The translations under genes were made by a program, and so were the position numbers. The notes beneath the pieces are model-generated. The model had not been told where the DNA came from. It saw only the letters and a program-made list of their open reading frames with translations, and ran no database searches. A stretch of 64,000 nucleotides of DNA from Lumbricus rubellus (Eukaryota; Annelida; Clitellata; Crassiclitellata; Lumbricidae): NCBI GenBank assembly GCA_945859605.1, contig OX243826.1, positions 2,126,782 through 2,190,781 of the forward strand. Direction: 5' to 3'. Positions 57,701-64,000 of this stretch are shown piece by piece. Position 1 is the stretch's first letter, and the number at the start of each line of letters is the position of its first letter.

Positions 57701-60142
57701 ACTTTTGTTACATTGCTTGCTACTTAGCTATAATTTTCCTGAATTTCAATGACAGTGTTTGAAAATTGTTAAAATAATAACGATTTTTCTAGGGGTTTCC
57801 TTTTTTATGCCTCACGGTGTATAATCCATACACACTTATACAATATGCACATGATGCAATTAATGCATAGGTCAGCATATATGCATGTGCATAATACTAT
57901 ACACAATACACATACATACATACATACACACATAAAATACATACTTACATGTATTTTCAATGCATACACATACATAGTGTATATACCCATACGTACAATC
58001 CATTCGTAGAGTCCACAGTGTTTTAGCTTTCTTGTTGAATCCTTTCTAGACAACCAACCAACTCTTGGGTCCAAAGGTTTTTCCTGTCGACCGACTGTTA
58101 GCGATATTCTATTCGATCGTCAATGACAGAGTGGCACCATCTGCGAATATCTTCTGCCAGGTAACTAATTCATGTGCTTGAAATCTTGCGACATTAAATT
58201 GTGTGGGAAAATACCGGTACATTAAATTTCATTGGTTTATTATGCCCCTAATAAATGATTAAAATTATATTTGAATTTACATTGCATTTCATTTGAGATT
58301 AGATTAGAGATTACATTTCGTTGTTGATTACTGGAACTAAAGCACGGCCAGCAGTTATCGTGGTTAGCGAAAGCTTCCATCCAACCATTACGATATTGTG
58401 TATATTATTCAGTGACATTTCTCTCTCTCCAGTCGTGTCCTTAGAGCAGTAGAGTTTTGTTCGCTTTGTAGTGGAGCAACATAATCTAAGAAAATAAATG
58501 ATTTCTGTCTCTTTGTTTGTTCAGATCTCATCCCTTGTGACTCTCGGTCTGTTGACGCAAGTCTCGAACAGCGACGCGCTCGAAAGCCCCAAATACAAAT
58601 GCAGCGTGTCCCTGGAATTCATAAAATCCGTTGCAAGGTTGGTTGTTCTATAATTATTAGTGTTGTGATCCTTTTGAAGAAACTGAGTCATTGACTGTTG
58701 GTTTCATCAGATACTTGTTTGAAGGTGGTTCATGTCGCTTTTATTTTGGGCCCTGTGTTTAGGCTTAAATTTCTAGGCCTGCATCAATTTTAGGATCTTT
58801 TTGGGGCATTTATTTTTAGACCTGTGTTTAGGCTTAAATATCTAGGCACCGTTTTTGTGCATAAATTTTAGGGTCTATGTTTACACTTAAATTTCTAGGC
58901 ACCGTTTTTGCCATAAATTTCTGATTGCATAAGGAATACATGTATGAAAAAATCAGGAAGGAGGTTAGTATATGCTTTTCTTGGATCCTTTTGCGCTGTA
59001 CTTACCGACTTATTATTGTACCATAGTACTTGTCTATTTTTGTGCAATTTAAGCAAATTGAAATTCAAACACCATGTCTATAATAGCGTGGGTGCAGATG
59101 GTAGAGCACTGGTTAAGGAAATTGACTACGCCTCATTCTCCAGAGATGGTCGAGAGGTGCTGGTCAACCTCATACAGGAAATCAACCTCGTCGGAATTAA
59201 TGGGACTCAGTGTTTCAGTGATGGCGATGGAAAAAGTTTTGTGAATGGATGTCCTGGGTTTTTCAGTGTTTCATATGCCAGCCCCTTCTGTCCCACTTGA
59301 ATTTGCTGTTTGAAGAATAATATTATTGTATGCTGCACAAGTGAGTTCAGCAGCCGTGACGTCCCAGGTCAGATATCATTTATCTGCCACTCTTGGGACT
59401 ATTTTTGCCCAGTCTTTTTCTGTTTGATCGATATAAACCTGTTGGCTTCTGTATGCTCGAAACATCAGCTCTGTATTGGCATGATTAAAACGATGATGTT
59501 AATAATTCATGATAAGAATAACAATGGGATGCCAACTTCTATGTAAAAAACCCGAGGATAGTAGTAGCTACTCTAGGTAATTATGATAATGATAATGCTG
59601 AACGCCGAGTGTTGGCACTTGTGTATAAAGCATCATAGAAATAGCTACATCTAGATGCCAGCGATGCTAGAGAAATTGTTGTAACTACAATGTAACATAT
59701 GGTTATAATTAAATGGAAATAGTGATGACTGATGATGCTAATAATAATAAAATAATAATAAAAATTATGACCGTTAATTCCAGAACAACAAAACGCTTAG
59801 TATTATTTTTAAAGCCTGAGGGATCATTTTTTACTGTGAGTGCAAAAAAATTATGATAATTAATAATAATAATAATAATAATGACAGTAATAACTAATGA
59901 TAATGATAATAATAAAAGTAGTAGCAATAATTACGACACCTGATGAGTTCATTTCAAAGTGCATAAGCTTGAGGCCCTGCGGACACCATAATAATTTAAG
60001 TGCATTTTCTCCTGAATTGTATTAATGTTTCTTGCAAGGTGCTATGTAAATGTACATTTACATGCATACATGCATTCGTTTGTCATTCTGCTGCAGGTCC
60101 ATCAACTTCGAAGTCGTTCGGTATATCTACGACTTTGTGTGA
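48732..60142 (+). CDS. ORC5: Origin recognition complex subunit 5, 14 exons, 449 aa
   Basis: ORC5 is an AAA+ subunit of the six-part complex that binds replication origins and loads the MCM helicase. Exons are 48732-48812, 49386-49478, 50135-50362, 51025-51099, 51678-51789, 52382-52512, 52754-52802, 53421-53511, 53913-53968, 54430-54536, 55172-55228, 58050-58160, 58525-58637 and 60097-60142. All are in phase and give 449 residues (human 435). Walker A is GHTATGKS at 40-47. [41 protein letters not shown] and [20 protein letters not shown] are strong family matches. The protein ends [11 protein letters not shown]. The Walker B equivalent reads [11 protein letters not shown], with Glu where human has Asp. 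Residues 89-102 are 14 glycines from a GGA repeat, which accounts for the extra length. A second in-frame ATG lies at 48741. Intron 11 holds a mariner relic. Confidence 0.97.
50225..50266 (+). repeat. (GGA)14 coding microsatellite in ORC5 exon 3
   Basis: Fourteen perfect GGA codons follow GGC GGA GGC GAT and precede GAC. They encode polyglycine between the Walker A strand and the Walker B strand. The tract is likely length-variable between individuals. Confidence 0.97.
50545..50725 (-). mobile_element. L2-clade LINE 3' end fragment in ORC5 intron 3
   Basis: The minus strand gives [20 protein letters not shown] then [18 protein letters not shown], and the tail GGGAGCGCTTCCGAGTAG to GAGGTGCTATAGAAATTC. 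This is the same layout as 23340-23830. Confidence 0.7.
52330..52600. repeat. AAT-rich microsatellite after ORC5 exon 6
   Basis: AATAATAATAATAATAAAAC and AATAATAATAATAT lie within 100 bases of the exon 6 donor. TCTAAGTCTAAGTAAG lies just before its acceptor region. All are intronic. Confidence 0.6.
54288..54365 (-). repeat. L2/SINE tail fragment in ORC5 intron 9
   Basis: TTGAACATTTATATAGCGCC, then CAGTTGCGCTCCCAGG, the inverse of the L2 tail. Confidence 0.65.
55290..55425 (-). repeat. SINE 3' part in ORC5 intron 11
   Basis: GCATGTGCACTTGTTATAGC, CTACTCAGAGGTGCTCCTGA and CGGACACTGCATCGG match the inverse of the SINE at 31728-31942. The tRNA-like head is lost. Confidence 0.75.
55560..56540. 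repeat. Cluster of diverged repeat units carrying the ACACCTTTAAAAC motif
   Basis: Two related blocks are visible: 55573-55705 and 56207-56520. Both start GCGTT(T/C)GCCTT, then GACACCTTTAAAA and GGTTTAAA, have GGGACATTG or GGGCATTG nearby, and end AGACACCTTCATTTGAGAAG. Additional motif copies lie at 55911, 55971 and 56081. Within the second block, TGCCAGTCCCAAGCCTGGAT and AAAGGAGGAGGG match a similar phrase near 38908. The whole looks like a decayed interspersed element of unknown family in ORC5 intron 11. Confidence 0.6.
56810..57819 (+). mobile_element. Mariner-type element with ~208-bp terminal inverted repeats
   Basis: The ends CACCGTGAGGCATAAAAAAG and its inverse are flanked by TA (56808-56809 and 57820-57821). 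The inverted repeats extend about 208 bp (56810-57017 and 57612-57819) at roughly 95% identity by eye. The ~600-bp middle encodes the later part of a Tc1/mariner transposase: [19 protein letters not shown], then [17 protein letters not shown] and NRG, after which the frame breaks. The N-terminal DNA-binding part and an intact catalytic set are missing. It is an internally deleted, non-autonomous copy in ORC5 intron 11. Confidence 0.92.
57895..57990. repeat. CATA/CACATA microsatellite
   Basis: ACACATACATACATACATAC and related units, intronic in ORC5. Confidence 0.8.
58740..58925. repeat. ~65-bp tandem repeat in ORC5 intron 13
   Basis: TGTGTTTAGGCTTAAAT occurs at about 58756 and 58821 and, diverged, at 58880. 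Each is followed by TTCTAGGC or ATCTAGGC and a block with TTTTTG and CATAAATTT. About three imperfect copies. Confidence 0.75.
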
Positions 60143-60212
60143 ACATCGATTTGATTGACATTTGGTTAAAGTCGTCATCTTTGAATCTTTCCATATCGAG
60201 TGCACAGTTTAA

Positions 60213-60282
60213 CTCTCAGTTTTTGAAGATCTTTTCAGTTTTTGAAGATCTTTTCAGTTTTTGAAGATCTTTTCTGCTTACA
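60213..60282. repeat. 23-bp tandem repeat just 3' of ORC5
   Basis: TTTTTGAAGATCTTTTCAG is repeated three times, about 75 bases after the ORC5 stop, probably inside its 3' untranslated region. Each unit contains the palindrome AGATCT. Confidence 0.9.
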
Positions 60283-61615
60283 ATTACAGTCAGAATCAAA
60301 GACAATTTAGACAAACCGTGCAAAACCTTTTTGTTTTGTCACTTCTTCAAAAATGTATGCAGCTGTTTGTGCGTTATTTCAAAAGTTGCTGGCATAAATT
60401 ATGACTTCAAGCAATTATTGTTTTTGACAGAACCGTCATCAATAATTGTCGAATCTAGACTCGATGTATAATAGCAGTAACGAAAATGTCTCACAGAAAA
60501 CTTGTTCAATTCCTTATCTACGCACATTAGTCTTTTATTTGGCGACTAACCACATTGCAATTGCCCTTTCCTCTTTGCTTCCCTGTGTGGCCATGTCACA
60601 TTTTTAACCTGGGGAGAGGGTGCTCAAGCTTATCCACCATCCCTCCCCCAGTTGCGCCCCTGTGTGCATGTGTGCATTATTAGCTTGTGAATTTATGGAC
60701 CTTATTATGATAGTAAGAAATTGCAGTATTGATTATGATGGTAATAAATTGCAGTATTGATATATCACTATGTTCCTTGTTCAAGCTACAATATGCGTCT
60801 TTGTCGCTACTCTATCTGTCTTTCTGGCAGCATAAGCTCTAAGATTTATCTCAAGAAACTGTAGAGTTTTGTGATAATATTATCTTGAAACAACGAGTTT
60901 ACCCCGACATCAATAACTCTCGTGAGTCACGTGAAAGATGTAGGATTTAAATGACTGTTTATAATTTATACATACGACCCTTGTTGCACCGGTTCGATGA
61001 TGAGTTTGCACGATACTCTTGCATTCCTTATTCTGCCGAGGTTAACCGTTGATTCTGCGATTGGACTTGCTTATTGCGATGATCGTCTGCCAAACAGTCG
61101 CGTCATCAACTCATCATATCGTCACAGGCAATTCTCAACAATATTGCACTGAATTGAAACAACATCGACCGACCATATTTTTTATGCGTTTTATTTCATT
61201 TCGTTGTGCTGCAGTAGGGAGCGCCTCCTGATTAGTCTCCTCTAACAGGCGCTATACAAATTCATGTAATGAATGCGTGAATAGCGACTTCTATAACAAA
61301 CTTCTTCGTCTATCTTTTCCCCTTTCCCACAAACGCTATTTAGTCTTACTTCGCTAGTGGTCTGTTATTAACTCCGCCACTGGCCACACAAAGGCCCATA
61401 CTGGAATTTAGACAATAATGCCCCCGGGCTATGCACGTGCTGGTAGGCTACTGCTGGCGACGCAATTCACTAACGAACTTCCGACAAGAGCGGTGACACA
61501 TTCTGCACTGTTACAGTACTCGGCCGGCCCGTATCTCGGGGGGTCATCGGGCTATACGCGTGCTTATGCTGTAGGCAACGAACGCGTTGAACCGGCGATT
61601 ATTATTCGCCACTGA
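60283..61615. other. Stretch with no gene seen; one SINE/L2 tail
   Basis: AT-rich DNA downstream of ORC5. AGGGAGCGCCTCCTGATTAG with AGGCGCTATACAAATTC at 61216-61264 is an L2-type tail. AATAAA occurs at 60743-60748 but is 600 nt from the ORC5 stop. At 61425-61590 a phrase GGGCTATGCACGTGCTGGTA is echoed by GGGCTATACGCGTGCTTATG, a small duplication. Confidence 0.5.
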
Positions 61616-62130
61616 CGATCGAAACGTATTAACGGAAACGTATTAACAATCGCTTTCAACCGGATTTGCGATGATACATCATGACAAGAGTCTCGCGCCT
61701 CCGCTAATATCGCCGATCAAATTGCCGCTCACTCGTTTCGCCGTCGTCGTCGTGGTAGGCTATCGCAGCGTAAATCCACCGGACGGACGCTCGGACTCTT
61801 CGCCGCCGCACTCGCCAGTCCATTGAGACGATTTCCCGAGGCGTTTTCTGGCGGACGGTACACAAGGCTATAGCAATAGCACGGTCCGAGCTTTCCGGTT
61901 AATTCGCGATGAAAGATTTGTATTCTTCAGTTTCGGAATCCGTACAGTAGCAGCTCGCGACGGCGTCGGGCGAGTGCTTTGCAATCGTAATCTAAGTGAT
62001 AATTCGATCGTACCCGGATCCTGTCGATTTATGTGCGCTCCTGCTCCGCTCTCTAGCTAACGGAAGGAAGCCCGCTTTTTCTCCCGAGTCCGAGCGCTCC
62101 CCGTCGGTATGTGGAGCATGCTTTACAGAG
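61616..62130. promoter_or_regulatory. CpG-rich block, candidate promoter region
   Basis: CpG dinucleotides are far denser here than anywhere else nearby (CGCCGTCGTCGTCG, CGCCGCCGCACTCGCC, GCGACGGCGTCGGGCG). This contrasts with the AT-rich surroundings and suggests a promoter or 5' exon of a gene running rightward out of the window. No core promoter element was identified. Confidence 0.4.
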
Positions 62131-62152
62131 TCGAACAGAGGCTGATAATAAT

Positions 62153-62368
62153 ATGAGAAAATCTATTCAGGAAAAAAACGAGGAAGGCGGATCAAACAGA
62201 GCTCCTACTGAAGTGATTTGGAGCAATTGCGTTGCCGCCGTTGCGTTTGGATTGAAAGATTGCTGCTGCCCGTGGCTTTTATTGGCCAGTTTAACTCCGG
62301 TTGATGATGCGAACACACCGGCTAATGACGTCGCTGGTTTTATTAGAGGATGGAGGGGTCGCTCTTAA
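62153..62368 (+). CDS. Unrecognised open frame beside the CpG-rich block
   Basis: From the ATG at 62153 the frame gives MRKSIQEKNEEGGSNRAPTE, then a Cys/Leu-rich patch (LKDCCCPWLLLASL) and a stop at 62366-62368. No domain is recognised. Its position just after CpG-rich DNA makes a first coding exon possible, but the stop and the lack of partner exons leave this open. Confidence 0.25.
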   Translation: MRKSIQEKNEEGGSNRAPTEVIWSNCVAAVAFGLKDCCCPWLLLASLTPVDDANTPANDVAGFIRGWRGRS

Positions 62369-63560
62369 TTGGATTTTTATATGGCGCCACTGTTTAATGA
62401 TCAGGAATTGATCGATGGCGATTAGCAATTATTGTGAAAGATGAACGTTGTCAAAACCTCTGCACAGTAGGCTTGTCAGAGAAGTGTGCTCCTCAAAACA
62501 AGGGTGACAATATTATTAATTGTCACGGTTTGGTTGACTTTCAACACACCAATACTTTTTTTGGGCCCCATAATTATAGGGTAAGTCTTTTTCGCACACC
62601 CCAGTTCCATAGTGGTAAATAGTCTGACTTTTCTGCAGTTATTTTTCCAGAATCCTTTCACTGCCCAAACCAATAAGGCCAAGTGCCAACTCCGTGTTAC
62701 CATGCAGGAGAGCCGCTCTCCTTGTTTTATTTCTATGTACCCTCTCCAAGCCCATATTTCCACTTCAATAATTTTGTCCTCGTTTCTAACCTTGCGGCTC
62801 GTGATATTCGGTGCTAAACTGTAAGAAGGAAGATTAGACTAAGTGTCTGGATCCCAAAGTTTCCATTTCAGTCTGTGCTGACGTAATAAGCATGCAGGAC
62901 TGCGTTCAGATTTGAAAATAAGTCCCTTGACGCCGTCCATGACCGTCCTGTAACATTATAGGGCCTATAGGCCATTGGCATTTTTATTGCGTCCTTGAAT
63001 TTACAAGTAAACGTCATGCAAGATCTTTCCACTCAATCAGGGCCTAAGCCCTACTATACTTGTACACAAGTAGGCCTACGTGTAAGTGGCAGTGAGCCGT
63101 ACTTTCAAAGCCGTTGCTGCACAGTCTGAGTTGCTAGGGAGGGGCACAGGGAACCTGAGCCCCGTTGCCTTGACGCCGGGAAGTGCAGCTTTCGAATACG
63201 TACAGTAATTCGATATATATCATCCATTCATGTTTACATGGGTCTTTCAATGAATCTGTCAAAATGCTTCGCGTGCTCAAGTGATCAGTTTCCTGTAGGC
63301 CTGCTTGAGCTTAAGTCTATGTGCTGCATATTTGCATAGCCTAATCGTTTTTGCTGTTAGGATAGGCTATTTAGTCCATGTTCATTGGTTTAGCATATGC
63401 TTTTTATGGCCTATGTTCATTGAAAGTAGAAACGCAATCTAAACCGATCTAACAGATCCCTAGCTACTTAAGTGATCTGCTAGATCAATTATTATGAATG
63501 ATTCTTTTCCCTTAGGTGTACTTACATGTATTATTATAATTACCATTATTTATATTTAGG
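62369..63560. other. Stretch with no gene seen
   Basis: Intergenic DNA with several TAGGCCTA sites (for example 63071). Around 62560-62610 a segment (inverse of ATGGAACTGGGGTGTGCGAA) resembles one at 45061-45090 (CATGGAGTTGGGCTTTGCAA), suggesting an unknown dispersed repeat. Confidence 0.4.
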
Positions 63561-63572
63561 CCTATATTTTTG

Positions 63573-63573
63573 A

Positions 63574-63667
<94 letters not shown>
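63573..63667. repeat. (TTA)n microsatellite
   Basis: A pure TTA run of about 31 units. Confidence 0.97.
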
Positions 63668-63668
<1 letters not shown>

Positions 63669-64000
63669 AAATAAACACACATGCCACACAGAGATGCGAA
63701 TAATGAGGCGCTTGGACGCCAATGTAGGATAGCCTACACCTTAATAGCTGTTTGTTGGATATTAATCTGACCGTTGCAGCAAGCCAATAAGTAATAACCG
63801 GCGAGTTTTGAGTCGTTTGTTAAACAAATGGTGCGACTACAAGCATCGAACAAACATTATTTGGTTGTCGGTTCAATTGTATAGCGCTGCAATAATAACA
63901 ATGTCTAAATAAAACACTTACATGGACGGCTGACTCCAGTACTAAAATCGTGTTAGAAGTCACAATTACTTGAGATGTTACCAAGGTATTGTTAGAGATG

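Noticed and set aside
59090..59300. Coding exon in ORC5 intron 13 ([16 protein letters not shown])
   Set aside because: The ORC5 exons on both sides join in phase without it and the stretch has no ORC5 similarity; it may be repeat-derived.

Overview
This is a metazoan nuclear window: genes are split by GT-AG introns, coding exons are small islands in AT-rich DNA, and most of the rest is transposon debris, microsatellites and minisatellites. Marks such as the very frequent palindrome TAGGCCTA, L2-clade LINE tails, tRNA-headed SINEs, hAT and mariner elements and a Crypton-like recombinase suggest a marine invertebrate, perhaps a deuterostome such as an echinoderm. That placement is inference; no single gene here fixes the species.

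Four complete protein-coding genes could be assembled exon by exon, with all phases matching. S-formylglutathione hydrolase (ESD) runs on the minus strand over 28272-13855 (8 exons, 282 aa). A Rab43/Rab19-type small GTPase runs on the minus strand over 41271-36218 (4 exons, 212 aa). A small coiled-coil protein that may be TEX12-like runs on the minus strand over 46600-42610 (6 exons, 285 aa). ORC5, origin recognition complex subunit 5, runs on the plus strand over 48732-60142 (14 exons, 449 aa). ORC5 and the coiled-coil gene are divergently arranged about 2.1 kb apart.

A fifth, less conventional gene (21987-18134, minus) encodes a tyrosine-recombinase protein of Crypton type with zinc fingers, an acidic tract and a Myb/SANT-like C-terminus. 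It lies wholly inside the last intron of ESD on the same strand. The window also opens with the last exon of a single-pass membrane protein (61-725, plus), and carries a frameshifted array of twelve C2H2 zinc fingers (3872-2818, minus).

Mobile DNA: three short hAT-type elements with perfect 8-bp target duplications (1026-1218, 5014-5511, 32747-33117), a related inverted-repeat element (43072-43487), a TTA-flanked MITE (10581-11021), a piggyBac relic (7190-8445), a mariner relic with ~208-bp terminal repeats inside an ORC5 intron (56810-57819), LINE fragments (6033, 9000, 12415, 23340, 33480, 48170, 50550), and tRNA-derived SINEs whose 3' tails resemble the L2 LINE tail.

The most unusual observations are a minisatellite built from repeated copies of a Rab exon-2 splice donor (37600-37985), a dispersed ~18-bp motif AAACGTTTTAAAGGTGTC with more than a dozen copies, the nested Crypton-like gene with 45-residue in-frame repeats, and a polyglycine insertion in the ORC5 ATPase domain.
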